Shown: positions 7,762-16,533 of the stretch, piece by piece
Numbering within the stretch: the stretch's first letter is position 1
Layout of the letters: every line of letters begins with the position of its first letter
Translations under genes and position numbers: made by a program
The notes under the pieces: generated by a model
Database searches by the model: none
Seen by the model: the letters and a program-made list of their open reading frames with translations, nothing else
What the model was told of the DNA's origin: nothing
Source: Nitrobacter winogradskyi
GTDB lineage: Bacteria > Pseudomonadota > Alphaproteobacteria > Rhizobiales > Xanthobacteraceae
Length of the DNA stretch: 38,373 nucleotides
Direction of reading: 5' to 3'
NCBI RefSeq assembly: GCF_006539545.1
Contig: NZ_BJNF01000053.1
Span: 1-38,373, forward strand

Positions 7762-9444
7762 ATGGATCGCATCTGGCTCAGGCAATATCCCGCAGGCGTG
7801 CCTGCCGACATCGACGCTTCGCAATACGCTTCGTTGATCGAGTTGCTGGAGGAGAGCTTTGCCAGTTTCAGCGACCGCAAAGCCTTCATCTGCATGGACA
7901 AGGCGATGACCTATCGCGAGATCGACGAGACGTCGCGTGCTCTCGGCGCTTACCTGCAGGGCCTGGGACTGAAAAAGGGCGCGCGCGTCGCACTGATGAT
8001 GCCGAACGTGCTGCAATATCCGATCTCGACAATCGCCGTGCTGCGCGCCGGCTATGCCGCGGTCAATGTCAACCCGCTCTACACGCCGCACGAGCTTGAA
8101 TATCAACTCAAGGATTGCGGCGCGGAAGCGATCATCGTGCTGGAAAACTTCGCAGCGACGGTGCAGCAGGCGATCGGTAAAACCGCCGTCAGGCACGTCA
8201 TCGTCGGCAGCATGGGTGACCTGCTCGGCTTCAAGGGCCTGATCGTCAACTTCGTTGTCCGCCACATCAAAAAGATGGTGCCGCCATCATCCATCCCGAA
8301 CGCCGTCAAGTTCAACGACGCCCTTGCCGCGGGACGCGGCATGACGCTGGTCCGGCCCGAACTCGCGCCTGACGATGTGGCCTTCCTGCAATATACCGGC
8401 GGCACAACCGGCGTCTCCAAGGGAGCGACGCTCCTTCATCGCAACATCCTCGCCAACGTGCTGCAGAATGATGCGTGGCTGCAGCCGGTGCTGAAGAAGC
8501 CGCCGGTGATCGATCAGCTTTTCATCGTCTGCGCCCTGCCGCTCTATCATATCTTCGCGCTGACGGCGTGCTTCATGCTGGGAATGCGCGCGGGCGGAGT
8601 CAATCTGCTGATCCCGAACCCCCGCGACATTCCCGGGCTGGTGAAGGAACTGAGGAAGCATCAGATCCACTGCTTCCCGGCGGTGAACACGCTCTATAAC
8701 GCCCTGCTCAACGCGCCCGGTTTCGAGCAGGTCGACTTCTCGAAACTGAGGGCATCGATCGGCGGCGGCATGGCCGTGCAAAAGGCCGTGGCGGAGAGAT
8801 GGTTGAAAGTGACGGGATGCCCGCTGCTGGAAGGCTACGGCCTTTCGGAAACCTCGCCGACGCTGACCTGCAATCCCGCCGACGGCGACAAATTTTCCGG
8901 CTCGATCGGGCTTCCCCTACCATCGACATACATCTCGATCCGCGACAATGACGGCAGAGAGATGCCGCTCGGCGAGGCGGGAGAAATCTGCGCCAGCGGG
9001 CCGCAGGTCATGCCGGGCTACTGGAACAGGCCGGACGAGACCGCGAAGGTGATGACGGCGGACGGCTTCTTCCGCACCGGCGACATCGGCGTCATGTCCA
9101 CGGACGGTTACACCCGGCTCGTCGACCGCAAGAAGGACATGATCGTGGTCTCCGGTTTCAACGTCTATCCGAACGAAATCGAGGACGTGATCGCAAGCCA
9201 TCCGGGCGTGCTGGAATGCGCTGTGATCGGAGTCAAGGACGAGAGGTCGGGCGAGACGGTCAAGGCGTTCGTGGTCAGGAAGGATCCTGATCTCACGCGT
9301 GAGGAGATCATCAAGTTCGCCCGGACGGAATTGACGAACTACAAAGTGCCCAAACAAATCGAGTTTCGTGATTCCCTGCCGAAAACCAATGTCGGCAAGA
9401 TTCTCCGCCGCGCATTGCGCGACGAGAACAAGACGGCGGCGTGA
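7762..9444 (+). CDS. fadD: Long-chain fatty acid-CoA ligase
   Basis: ANL-superfamily acyl-CoA synthetase, which activates long-chain fatty acids with ATP and CoA for beta-oxidation or lipid recycling. The frame extends to TTG 7735 and ATG 7741, but the ATG at 7762 (MDRIWLRQYPAG) is where FadD proteins of this group usually start, giving 560 residues. Motifs: P-loop YTGGTTGVSKGATLLH at about 211, GYGLSETSP at about 359, TGDIG and DRKKDMIVVSGFNVYPNEIE (A8 hinge), and the C-terminal catalytic lysine in KTNVGKILRR. No fatty-acid degradation genes are adjacent; the next gene is a DUF924 protein 84 nt downstream. Confidence 0.93.
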   Translation: MDRIWLRQYPAGVPADIDASQYASLIELLEESFASFSDRKAFICMDKAMTYREIDETSRALGAYLQGLGLKKGARVALMMPNVLQYPISTIAVLRAGYAAVNVNPLYTPHELEYQLKDCGAEAIIVLENFAATVQQAIGKTAVRHVIVGSMGDLLGFKGLIVNFVVRHIKKMVPPSSIPNAVKFNDALAAGRGMTLVRPELAPDDVAFLQYTGGTTGVSKGATLLHRNILANVLQNDAWLQPVLKKPPVIDQLFIVCALPLYHIFALTACFMLGMRAGGVNLLIPNPRDIPGLVKELRKHQIHCFPAVNTLYNALLNAPGFEQVDFSKLRASIGGGMAVQKAVAERWLKVTGCPLLEGYGLSETSPTLTCNPADGDKFSGSIGLPLPSTYISIRDNDGREMPLGEAGEICASGPQVMPGYWNRPDETAKVMTADGFFRTGDIGVMSTDGYTRLVDRKKDMIVVSGFNVYPNEIEDVIASHPGVLECAVIGVKDERSGETVKAFVVRKDPDLTREEIIKFARTELTNYKVPKQIEFRDSLPKTNVGKILRRALRDENKTAA

Positions 9445-9528
9445 GGCGGATACCGCCCTGCCCAACTGAAACCTTCTTATGGAAAATTGTCCTCGCATGC
9501 GTGGACAACGGCGACAGCAAAGCGTGGC

Positions 9529-10092
9529 ATGATGAAATCCGACAATACACCCCTCCCCTCCCCCGCCGATGTTCTCGCTTTCTGGCGAGCCGCCGGCCCG
9601 GACAAGTGGTACATCAAGAACAACGCATTCGACGTGGAGGTGAGCCGTCGCTTTCTTCAGCTTTGGGAGGCCGCCGGCGCGGGCGAACTCGCAGAATGGG
9701 AGAAAACCGACGACGGTGCGCTGGCGCTCGTCATCGTGCTCGACCAGTTTCCGCGTAACATGTTCCGCAGCGACGCCCGGACCTTCTCGACCGACGACCA
9801 GGCGTTGGCCGTCGCCGAGCGCGCCATCGCCCGTGGCGCCGACTCGCGCATAGAGCCCGACCTTGTCGAATTCCTCTATGTGCCCTTCATGCATTCGGAA
9901 CGACTGGCGGATCAAGACCGTTGCATTGAGCTGTTTCGCACCCGCGGCCGGCCCGAAAACCTCAAATTCGCGGAGATCCACGCCGACATCATTCGCCGGT
10001 TCGGCCGTTTTCCCCATCGCAACCTTGTACTCGGGCGCACGACGAACGCGGAAGAGCAGGCGTTTCTCGACGCAGGCGGATTCGCCGGATAG
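9529..10092 (+). CDS. DUF924 family protein
   Basis: 187-residue soluble, mostly helical protein of the DUF924 family, whose biochemical role is not established. Family marks are the N-terminal VLAFWRAAGPDKWYIKNNAFD, the central LALVIVLDQFPRNMFR, the segment FLYVPFMHSERLADQDR, and the C-terminal HADIIRRFGRFPHRNLVLGR followed by EEQAFLDAGGFAG. These are the family's characteristic blocks, so the assignment is firm. The start is uncertain: ATGs at 9529 and 9532 are preferred because DUF924 proteins begin shortly before the FWRAAG block; an upstream GTG/ATG at 9487 lacks conserved sequence. It follows fadD on the same strand and may be co-transcribed. Confidence 0.85.
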   Translation: MMKSDNTPLPSPADVLAFWRAAGPDKWYIKNNAFDVEVSRRFLQLWEAAGAGELAEWEKTDDGALALVIVLDQFPRNMFRSDARTFSTDDQALAVAERAIARGADSRIEPDLVEFLYVPFMHSERLADQDRCIELFRTRGRPENLKFAEIHADIIRRFGRFPHRNLVLGRTTNAEEQAFLDAGGFAG

Positions 10093-10230
10093 CTTTTCAG
10101 CCGCGCGTCGCGCTTCGCCGGGAGGCTCTTTGACGACAGTACGGCGAGCACGCGACGATTGCCGTTTCGCGGCTGTGGAATACTGTATGCTCGCCCCTCC
10201 ACGCACACCGCCAGTCCAGGAGATTTGACG

Positions 10231-10716
10231 ATGACCATCAAAGTTGGCGACCGCCTGCCCAACGCGACATTCCGCATCATGACCGAAGACGGGGTTCAGA
10301 CAAAAAGCACCGACGATATCTTCAAGAGCAAGAAAGTCGCGTTGTTCGCGGTGCCGGGCGCCTATACCGGCACCTGCCACAAGCAACACCTTCCGAGCAT
10401 TTTCGCCAGCGCCAGCGCCATCAAGGGCAAGGGCGTGGGCGAGATCGCCATCGTCTCCGTGAACGACGTGTTCGTCATGAACGCGTGGAAGCGCGACACC
10501 GACCAGCGAAACGAGGCCACGTTTCTTGCGGATGGTAACGGCGAGTTCGCGAAAGCCATCGACATGACGTTCGACGGTTCCGAGAAAGGGCTCGGCATCC
10601 GCTCGAAGCGCTATTCCATGCTGGTCGAGGATGGCGTGGTGAAGACGCTGAACGTCGAGGACTCACCCGGCAAGGTCGATGTCTCCGGCGGCGACAAGCT
10701 GCTCGGGCAGCTTTGA
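10231..10716 (+). CDS. Peroxiredoxin, Prx5 type
   Basis: Thiol peroxidase of the PRX5/redoxin class, which reduces hydroperoxides with glutathione/glutaredoxin or thioredoxin. The ATG at 10231 is chosen because AGGAG sits 8 nt upstream; the product is 161 residues, normal for the family. The peroxidatic Cys is C49 in the VPGAYTGTCHKQHLP block (usual form PGAFTPTC). Other family blocks are AIVSVNDVFVMNAW and the C-terminal DVSGGDKLLGQL. Cytoplasmic, with no signal peptide. It is convergent with rnhA across a paired palindromic repeat. Confidence 0.93.
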   Translation: MTIKVGDRLPNATFRIMTEDGVQTKSTDDIFKSKKVALFAVPGAYTGTCHKQHLPSIFASASAIKGKGVGEIAIVSVNDVFVMNAWKRDTDQRNEATFLADGNGEFAKAIDMTFDGSEKGLGIRSKRYSMLVEDGVVKTLNVEDSPGKVDVSGGDKLLGQL

Positions 10717-10746
10717 AAGCGCATAACGCTCACGCTTCAAACATCG

Positions 10747-10833
10747 TCATGGCCGGGCTCGTCCCGGCCATCCATGTCTTGTTGCTAAACTGACGTTAAA
10801 AGACGTGGATGCCCGGCACAAGGCCGGGCATGA
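10747..10833. repeat. Paired palindromic (REP/BIME-like) repeat
   Basis: Two hairpins with 9-bp perfect stems, ATGGCCGGG-CTCGT-CCCGGCCAT (10749-10771) and ATGCCCGGC-ACAAG-GCCGGGCAT (10809-10831), lie head to head; the flanking GTCATG and CATGAC also pair. This is the layout of bacterial interspersed mosaic elements. It sits between the convergent peroxiredoxin and rnhA genes, where such hairpins often protect or end transcripts. Confidence 0.8.
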
Positions 10834-10847
10834 CGGTACCGGGGCAA

Positions 10848-11312
10848 TCAGACCGTCCGCATCAATTTGGCCATCGCCACGCCCTCGCGCGCAAGCTGAT
10901 CGGCGCGCTCGTTCTCGCTATGGCCATCGTGACCCTTGATCCAGTGCCAGCGCACCTGATGCGGCTGCAGGGCTGCGTCGAGCCGTTGCCAGAGGTCCAC
11001 GTTCTTCACCGGCTTCTTGTCGGCCGTACGCCAGCCATTGCGCTTCCAGCCGTGAATCCAGGCGGTGATGCCCTGCCGCACGTACTGGCTGTCGGTGGTG
11101 AGATCGACAAGCGCCGGGCGTTTCAGTGCCTCCAGCGCCGAGATCGCCGCCAGCAACTCCATCCGATTATTGGTGGTATGCGGTTCGCCGCCCTTCAACT
11201 CTTTCTCGATGTCGCCGAAACGCAGGATCGCGCCCCAGCCGCCGGGGCCCGGATTGCCTGAGCAGGCGCCGTCGGTGAAAATCGTGACATGCGGAAGCGC
11301 GGGCGAATTCAC
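10848..11312 (-). CDS. rnhA: Ribonuclease HI
   Basis: Degrades the RNA strand of RNA-DNA hybrids (R-loops, Okazaki primers). 154 residues, the standard length for bacterial RNase HI. Active-site acidic residues are visible in order: [16 protein letters not shown] (D14), NRMELLAA (E52), [10 protein letters not shown] (D74) and [11 protein letters not shown], with the [14 protein letters not shown] block supplying the conserved His. The start is GTG and overlaps the stop of the upstream thrB gene (GTGA at 11309-11312), implying translational coupling. It is the last gene of the ispH-thrB-rnhA cluster. Confidence 0.96.
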   Translation of the reverse strand: MNSPALPHVTIFTDGACSGNPGPGGWGAILRFGDIEKELKGGEPHTTNNRMELLAAISALEALKRPALVDLTTDSQYVRQGITAWIHGWKRNGWRTADKKPVKNVDLWQRLDAALQPHQVRWHWIKGHDGHSENERADQLAREGVAMAKLMRTV

Positions 11313-12289
11313 GCCACCGGCCCCAATATCGCGACGCCGTAATCACGGACGCCACCGACCCGCTGCTGGAAACGCAGCTTGCGGACATATTCAAGCGGAT
11401 CTTTCGGCTTCACCAGCGCGCCCGCGGGGACGTTGAGAAAATCAACCAGCCGCGTCAGCAGGAACCGCAACGCGGCCCCCCGCGCAAGCAGCGGCAGCGC
11501 CGCCTGTTCGGCCTCCGACAGCGCGCGTTCCCGATGATAGGCGCCAAGCAGCGCCCGCGCCTTGGTGACATTGAAGGCATGATCCGGCTCGAAACACCAT
11601 GCGTTGAGGCAGATCGCGACGTCATAGGCGAAGAAATCATGGCACGCGAAATAGAAATCGATCAGCCCCGACAGCCTGTCGCTGAGAAACAGCACGTTGT
11701 CGGGAAACAGGTCGGCATGGATCACGCCGCCAGGCAGCTCGCGCGGCCAGTACGCCTCGAGGTGATCGAGTTCAGCCTTGAGAAAATCATGCAAACCCGG
11801 CTGCACGGTATCGGCGCAAGCGCCGACCTGTTCGAACAGCGGCCGCCAACTCGACACCGACAGCGCGTTGACGCGCTTCATGGAGAAATCGCGGCCCGCG
11901 AGATGCAGTTTCGCCAGCGCTGCGCCGACCGCGGCGCAATGAGCGACGTTCGGTTTCCGTGGCCACACGCCCTCGAGAAAATCGATGATGGCGGCAGGAC
12001 GCCCCGCGAGGCGGCCGAGCGTCTCGCCGTTTCTGGCCTTGACCGGCTGCGGACACACGATGCCATGGGTCGCCAGATGTCCCATCAAGCCGAGAAAGAA
12101 CGGCAGGTCGTCGATGGCGACGCGCTTTTCGTAGAGCGTCAGGAAAAACGATCCGGAGGTTGTGTGCAGCAGATAGTTGGAGTTCTCGACGCCCTCGGCG
12201 ATGCCCTTGTAGGACAGCACTTCGCCGATATCGTAGGCTTTCAGAAAATCCGCAAGCTCCTCGGCGGCGACGTCGGTGTAGACCGCCAT
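11309..12289 (-). CDS. thrB: Homoserine kinase (APH-like, HSK II type)
   Basis: Phosphorylates L-homoserine with ATP in threonine synthesis. 326 residues of the aminoglycoside-phosphotransferase-like class used by alphaproteobacteria rather than the GHMP-fold ThrB. It begins [20 protein letters not shown], typical of the group. Kinase motifs: [21 protein letters not shown] (nucleotide lobe), [15 protein letters not shown] (catalytic loop, HxDxxxxN), and [22 protein letters not shown] (DFG-like metal site). The 3' end overlaps rnhA by 4 nt. It is separated from ispH upstream by about 130 nt that hold a composite repeat. Confidence 0.94.
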   Translation of the reverse strand: MAVYTDVAAEELADFLKAYDIGEVLSYKGIAEGVENSNYLLHTTSGSFFLTLYEKRVAIDDLPFFLGLMGHLATHGIVCPQPVKARNGETLGRLAGRPAAIIDFLEGVWPRKPNVAHCAAVGAALAKLHLAGRDFSMKRVNALSVSSWRPLFEQVGACADTVQPGLHDFLKAELDHLEAYWPRELPGGVIHADLFPDNVLFLSDRLSGLIDFYFACHDFFAYDVAICLNAWCFEPDHAFNVTKARALLGAYHRERALSEAEQAALPLLARGAALRFLLTRLVDFLNVPAGALVKPKDPLEYVRKLRFQQRVGGVRDYGVAILGPVA

Positions 12290-12322
12290 CTCATATCCCC
12301 GTTCCGGTCATGGCAGTGCGAT

Positions 12323-12425
12323 CGCGTTCTCGCGCGAAGCGGATGACCTGTTCGCGTGAAGAAAACGCGTCAAAACAACAATCCAGAGCTTCGCTTCTCA
12401 TTCAATCAGAAGCGAAAGTGCTCTA
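12323..12425 (-). repeat. Composite interspersed repeat, TTTTGACGCGTTTTCTTCAC family
   Basis: Inverse-orientation copy. It has GTGAAGAAAACGCGTCAAAA, then the hairpin arms AGAGCTTCGCTTCT and AGAAGCGAAAGTGCTCT (imperfect). It fills the ispH-thrB gap, and its last CTA trinucleotide (12423-12425) is the ispH stop codon. Confidence 0.75.
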
Positions 12426-13385
12426 GGCGGCGTCGGGCCGCAGCGAGCGGGGCAGCGGGAAGAACTCGTTTTCTTCCGCGGCCGAGACCGTCTCCACCTC
12501 GAGTTCATAGCGCGCCGCGAATGCATCCATGATTTCCTCGACGATGACTTCGGGCGCCGACGCGCCAGCCGTGATGCCGAGGCTTTTGATCCCCTCGAAC
12601 ATGCTCCAGTCGAGATCTCCGGCGCGCTGCGCAAGCACGGACACCTTGCACCCCTCACGCTCGGCAACCTCACGCAACCGCTGCGAGTTGGACGAATTCG
12701 GCGCCCCGACCACGATCAGCGCGTCGACCACCGGCGCGACCTTCTTGACGGCCAGCTGGCGATTGGTAGTGGCGTAACAGATGTCTTCCTTGTGCGGCCC
12801 ATGGATGTTGGGGAAGCGTTGCTTCAGCACCGCCACGATCTCGGCGGTGTCGTCGATGGACAGCGTGGTCTGGGTCACGAACGCCAGATTATCGGCATCC
12901 TTCGGCGCGAATTTCTCGGCATCCTCGGCGGTCTCGATCAGGGTCACCGCACCCGCCGGCAACTGCCCGACGGTGCCGACGACTTCCGGGTGATGAGAAT
13001 GCCCGATCAGCAGAATCTCGTGGCCGCGCTTGAAATGGATCGCCGCCTCGCGGTGAACCTTGGTCACCAGGGGACAGGTGGCATCGAGCGAGAAGAAATT
13101 GCGCCGCTGAGCATCCGCGGGAACCGATTTCGGCACGCCATGAGCGGAGAAAACCACCGGCGCCGTGGTGTCGTCGGGGATCTCCGCCAGTTCCTCGACG
13201 AAGATCGCTCCCTTGGCGCGAAGGCTGTCCACAACATAGCGATTATGGACGATTTCGTGACGCACATAGACCGGCGCGCCATACAGCGTCAGCGCACGTT
13301 CCACGGTATCGATCGCCCTGACGACCCCAGCGCAGAAGCCGCGGGGCGAACAGAGCACGATTTTAAGTTTCGGTTTAACATTCAT
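12423..13385 (-). CDS. ispH: 4-hydroxy-3-methylbut-2-enyl diphosphate reductase
   Basis: Last enzyme of the MEP isoprenoid pathway: an Fe-S protein that reduces HMBPP to IPP and DMAPP in the cytoplasm. The true start is the ATG at 13385 ([20 protein letters not shown]), giving 320 residues; an open frame to 13715 has no family sequence. The three cluster-binding cysteines are present in [23 protein letters not shown] and [11 protein letters not shown], and the substrate-binding His residues occur in EIVHNRYVV and [12 protein letters not shown]. The glutamate/threonine segment FVTQTTLS is intact. It heads the ispH-thrB-rnhA cluster and is divergent from the DUF1013 gene. Its stop codon is donated by the adjoining repeat. 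Confidence 0.96.
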   Translation of the reverse strand: MNVKPKLKIVLCSPRGFCAGVVRAIDTVERALTLYGAPVYVRHEIVHNRYVVDSLRAKGAIFVEELAEIPDDTTAPVVFSAHGVPKSVPADAQRRNFFSLDATCPLVTKVHREAAIHFKRGHEILLIGHSHHPEVVGTVGQLPAGAVTLIETAEDAEKFAPKDADNLAFVTQTTLSIDDTAEIVAVLKQRFPNIHGPHKEDICYATTNRQLAVKKVAPVVDALIVVGAPNSSNSQRLREVAEREGCKVSVLAQRAGDLDWSMFEGIKSLGITAGASAPEVIVEEIMDAFAARYELEVETVSAAEENEFFPLPRSLRPDAA

Positions 13386-13510
13386 GAGGCGATCCGGGAC
13401 CGAATCACCCCACACCGGCAGGGCGGGAACGGCCAATAATGATGACTTTGGACGGCTTTCGGGCGCTGTCAAGACAGGCACCCAAGCCGGAGGTTCGACG
13501 GAGCAAACCA

Positions 13511-13545
13511 TTGCGCGGCCGACCTCCGGCAGCATATATAGACTC
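13511..13545 (+). promoter_or_regulatory. Candidate trcR promoter with embedded GANTC site
   Basis: A TTGCGC box (13511-13516) and a TATATA box (13535-13540) are 18 nt apart, a sigma-70-like layout. The -10 box is directly followed by GACTC (13541-13545), a GANTC target of the alphaproteobacterial CcrM methylase, placed between -10 and the expected start of transcription. The promoter call rests on spacing and sequence only. Confidence 0.45.
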
Positions 13546-13574
13546 CAATTCCCGTCATCGTCGATGACCAAAAG

Positions 13575-13610
13575 GCTTTGCCCTGAGGGGTGGGCAAAGC
13601 GCAAAGGAGA
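13575..13610 (+). promoter_or_regulatory. Leader hairpin abutting the trcR ribosome site
   Basis: GCTTTGCCC (13575-13583) and GGGCAAAGC (13592-13600) form a perfect 9-bp stem with an 8-nt loop. The AAAGGAGA ribosome site starts 3 nt later (13603) and the ATG follows at 13617. There is no U-tract, so this looks like a 5' leader structure affecting translation or mRNA stability. Confidence 0.5.
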
Positions 13611-13616
13611 TTTGCC

Positions 13617-14318
13617 ATGAGCAATGCACCGCTGATGCCGAAAGCGACTGCCGTGTGGCTCGTCGACAATACCGCGCTGTCGTTCGATCAGGTCGCCGAC
13701 TTCACCAAGATGCATCCCCTGGAGGTCCGCGCCATCGCAGACGGTGATGCTGCCCAGGGCATCAAGGGCATGGACCCGATCTCCACCGGCCAGCTCACCC
13801 GCGACGAAATCGAGAAAGGCGAGAAGGACCCGGACTACCGGCTGAAACTGAGCGAGAGCCGGGTGGTGCTGCCCCCGGCAGCCAAGAAAAAGGGACCCCG
13901 CTACACTCCGGTGTCACGCCGCCACGAGCGGCCGAGCGCGATCCTCTGGCTCGTGCGCAATCATCCGGAGTTGAAGGACGCCCAGATCATGCGTCTGGTC
14001 GGCACCACCAAAACCACGATCGCCGCGGTGCGCGACCGTACCCACTGGAACGCCTCGACCCTGACTCCGATGGATCCGGTGACGCTCGGCCTTTGCTCGC
14101 AGATCGAACTCGACTTCGAGGTGCAGCGCGCCGCCAAGGAGAAGCCGACCGATCAGCAGTATGGCGGCGCCACCCTGTTGCCGGCGTCCGAGACCACGCG
14201 CAAGGATAGCGAGTTCGAACCTACCGAGAAGCAGCAGGACGATCTCAACGTCGACGCCGTATTCGCCAAGCTGAAGACCATCGGCGGCAAGAAGGCCGAG
14301 GATGAGGACAACGAGTAA
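13617..14318 (+). CDS. trcR: DUF1013 protein, TrcR-type cell-cycle regulator
   Basis: Member of DUF1013, a family confined to alphaproteobacteria that is annotated as the cell-cycle transcriptional regulator TrcR. 233 residues from the ATG at 13617, chosen for the excellent AAAGGAGA site; the frame open to 13590 is extra. The N-terminal part ([37 protein letters not shown]) reads like a helix-turn-helix, and a second such unit follows in [37 protein letters not shown]. The C-terminus is acidic and probably flexible. The name is family knowledge; its target genes cannot be read here. It is divergent from ispH, with 231 nt carrying a candidate promoter and a leader hairpin. Confidence 0.88.
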   Translation: MSNAPLMPKATAVWLVDNTALSFDQVADFTKMHPLEVRAIADGDAAQGIKGMDPISTGQLTRDEIEKGEKDPDYRLKLSESRVVLPPAAKKKGPRYTPVSRRHERPSAILWLVRNHPELKDAQIMRLVGTTKTTIAAVRDRTHWNASTLTPMDPVTLGLCSQIELDFEVQRAAKEKPTDQQYGGATLLPASETTRKDSEFEPTEKQQDDLNVDAVFAKLKTIGGKKAEDEDNE

Positions 14319-14459
14319 AGGCGTTCAGGCTTGGCCGGTTCACAGCGTGAGTTCCGAATCCCGGAGATCGCAGCGATCCTGATCCGGGCAACGCAACGTA
14401 CCGGATGTCACTTTCATGGCCATGACGGGCCATCGGGACAGGCGCGCCGTTGAACGCCG

Positions 14460-14711
14460 TTACTGCCCGTTCAGCATCCGCTCGGCGAGATCGCGGTGGG
14501 AGCGCTCCATCCGATCCGATCGCGTGACGGCAACGTCGCGATTCTTGCGGCAGGCGGTGTAGGCCGCCGATCCCTGCGGCCCGCCGTGCGTCTGACAATA
14601 CGCATCGTCATCGCCCTGGGACAGCGCGTTCGGATTGTGCCGCTCCAGATTGGCGCATCCGCCCAGCGACAGCACAGTGACAACAATGGCCGCATGGCGC
14701 GTGAATGTCAT
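14460..14711 (-). CDS. Small lipoprotein, hypothetical
   Basis: 83 residues from the ATG at 14711 (an ATG at 14720 or the long frame to 14759 is possible). The N-terminus TFTRHAAIVVTVLSLGGCAN is a lipoprotein signal with lipobox LGG-C, so the mature protein should be lipidated on Cys and sit in the inner or outer membrane facing the periplasm. The mature part is short and polar, with two further Cys (AYCQTHGG and YTACRKNRDVA) that could form a disulfide, and a C-terminal helix SDRMERSHRDLAERML. I know of similar small lipoproteins in Bradyrhizobium relatives but no function. The gene stands alone; trcR lies convergent on the left. Confidence 0.7.
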   Translation of the reverse strand: MTFTRHAAIVVTVLSLGGCANLERHNPNALSQGDDDAYCQTHGGPQGSAAYTACRKNRDVAVTRSDRMERSHRDLAERMLNGQ

Positions 14712-14796
14712 CGATCCCATGATCGTTCCCGGATTCGTCGCAGCTTCGAGCATGATCAAATGAAAAACGCTTCAGCCTGATCCAACGCGATCGAAA

Positions 14797-14962
14797 GAGC
14801 CTACAGCACTTTCGCCTCCGATTGAATCAGAAGCGAAGCTCGATATTGTTATCTTGACGCGTTTTCTTCAGCCGAACCGGTAATCCATCCCCCGATCCAG
14901 GCCGACGACCTGCTTGCTTCTCTTGCCGCGAACAGGTCATCCACTTCGCCGGAAAATGCTCC
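14797..14962 (+). repeat. Degenerate composite interspersed repeat
   Basis: A decayed copy: imperfect hairpin arms CTTTCGCCTCCGATTGAATC and AGAAGCGAAGCTC, then CTTGACGCGTTTTCTTCA and GAACCGGTAATCCATCC, ending near CCACTTCGCCGGAAAATGCT, which resembles the end of the ATTCCGCAAAA-type copy at 4781-4895. It may be a junction of the two repeat families. Confidence 0.6.
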
Positions 14963-15326
14963 AAGCAGCTGTTCGGATCCAATTGCGGGGATTGTAAGTC
15001 CATCGCGAACGTCACGACCGCCGCAGTGTGGCGGCTGTTACGGGATCGCAGAAGCTTTTCAAGGACTGCCGGGAGAAAGGCTCCGTCGCCATGCAAGACG
15101 ACGGAGCAGTACATCCGGGGCTGGACGATCGGGAGGATGAATCGTCCCAGTTTGAACCGGATGGTGTTGTTACGAGGCGCAAATTACGAGGTGCAAACCT
15201 GCTCATCGGCAAGGCTGCCCCCGGAACGTGCCCTCACCACGGAAGGCCGTGTTTAGCGGGATATCGCGTGATCGGCCTCAGCGCGGTCCAGCCGAAAAGC
15301 CGGGCCGCGCCAGAGCCGGATCATAT
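14963..15326. other. Gene-poor stretch without a supported gene
   Basis: Between the repeat and cbbA I see only short frames with no recognisable protein. The only structure I note is a 14-bp tandem repeat, TTACGAGGCGCAAA then TTACGAGGTGCAAA (15170-15197). The stretch may be a decayed gene. Confidence 0.5.
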
Positions 15327-16412
15327 TCACTCGGCGGCAACCGCAGTTTCACCGATACGCGGATCAAGCTTGCCGGAGCGGTAGAGCTTGGCCATTTCAG
15401 CCAATGGGATCACCTTGATCTTCGAGGCATTGCCGGCCGTGCCGAACTGCTCGAAACGCTCACGGCAGAGGTCGCGCATCGCATCCATCGCGGGTTTCAG
15501 GAACTTGCGTGGATCGAACTCGCTTTTGTTGCTGGCCGCGACTTTCCGGAATACCGCGGTCATGGCCAGCCGGCAGTCGGTGTCGATATTCACCTTGCGA
15601 ACGCCATGCTTGATGCCGCGAACGATTTCCTCGACCGGCACGCCCCAGGTCTGCGGCATCTCGCCGCCGAACTTGTTGAACTCATCCTGCAGATGCTGCG
15701 GCACCGAGGACGAGCCATGCATCACCAGATGCGTATTGGGAAGGCGGCGGTGGATTTCCTCGACCACCTTCATGGCGAGAATGTCGCCGTCCGGCTTGCG
15801 CGAGAACTTGTAGGCGCCGTGCGAGGTGCCCATCGCGATCGCCAGCGCGTCCACCTTGGTGGCGCGGACAAAATCAACGGCCTGGTCCGGGTCGGTCAGC
15901 AATTGATCGTGGCTGACCGGACCTTCGATGCCGTGTCCGTCCTCCTGCTCGCCGCCGCCATGCTCGAGCGAACCGAGCACGCCCAGTTCGCCTTCCACCG
16001 AGGCGCCGACCCAGTGCGCCATGTCAACGACGCGGCGGGTGATGTCGACGTTATACTCGTAGTCCGCTGCGCTCTTGGCGTCGGCCTTGAGCGAACCGTC
16101 CATCATCACCGAGGTGAAGCCATATTTGATCGCGGTGGCGCAGGTCGCTTCCTCGTTGCCGTGATCCTGATGCATGCACAGCGGAATGTGCGGATACATC
16201 TGGTCCAGCGCGTCGATCATGTTCGCCAGCATGATGTCGTTGGCGTAGGAGCGTGCGCCCCTGGAGGCCTGGAGAATGACCGGAGCGTCGACGGCAGCCG
16301 CCGCCTCCATGATGGCAAGGCCCTGCTCCATATTGTTGATGTTGAACGCCGGCACGCCGTAGCCGTGTTCCGCGGCGTGATCCAACAACTGTCTCAAAGT
16401 TATGCGCGCCAT
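15327..16412 (-). CDS. cbbA: Fructose-bisphosphate aldolase, class II (Calvin cycle)
   Basis: Zinc-dependent aldolase that joins glyceraldehyde-3-P or erythrose-4-P with DHAP in the Calvin cycle and gluconeogenesis. 361 residues, matching the long CbbA type (about 350-360). Visible family marks: [27 protein letters not shown], the metal/catalytic block MHQDHGNEE (D83, H84), [15 protein letters not shown], the second metal His region [12 protein letters not shown], and the phosphate-binding [14 protein letters not shown]. The ATG at 16412 has a GGGAGGG site about 7 nt upstream. It is third in the cbbF-cbbP-cbbA run, 121 nt after cbbP; transketolase (cbbT), which often lies between them, is absent. 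Confidence 0.95.
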   Translation of the reverse strand: MARITLRQLLDHAAEHGYGVPAFNINNMEQGLAIMEAAAAVDAPVILQASRGARSYANDIMLANMIDALDQMYPHIPLCMHQDHGNEEATCATAIKYGFTSVMMDGSLKADAKSAADYEYNVDITRRVVDMAHWVGASVEGELGVLGSLEHGGGEQEDGHGIEGPVSHDQLLTDPDQAVDFVRATKVDALAIAMGTSHGAYKFSRKPDGDILAMKVVEEIHRRLPNTHLVMHGSSSVPQHLQDEFNKFGGEMPQTWGVPVEEIVRGIKHGVRKVNIDTDCRLAMTAVFRKVAASNKSEFDPRKFLKPAMDAMRDLCRERFEQFGTAGNASKIKVIPLAEMAKLYRSGKLDPRIGETAVAAE

Positions 16413-16533
16413 GTCGGTTCCCTCCCCATCTGGCTATCGTGAAAAGACATCGCGTTTGACGCGATCGTATTCTTGGCCACGTCCCCTCTTGACGCCATCG
16501 GGGTTGACGGTTTCGGACGTGCGATCATTCCCC

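Noticed and set aside
8917-10389. 490-codon minus-strand frame across fadD, DUF924 and peroxiredoxin
   Set aside because: Three conserved plus-strand genes occupy the region; the frame is a GC-rich shadow with no domain.
14827-15114. 95-codon minus-strand frame in the gap before cbbA
   Set aside because: Its 3' half is translated from a degenerate interspersed repeat and no domain is visible.
15228-16442. 404-codon plus-strand frame opposite cbbA
   Set aside because: cbbA on the minus strand has full family motifs; the plus-strand frame is His/Arg-rich without recognisable sequence.
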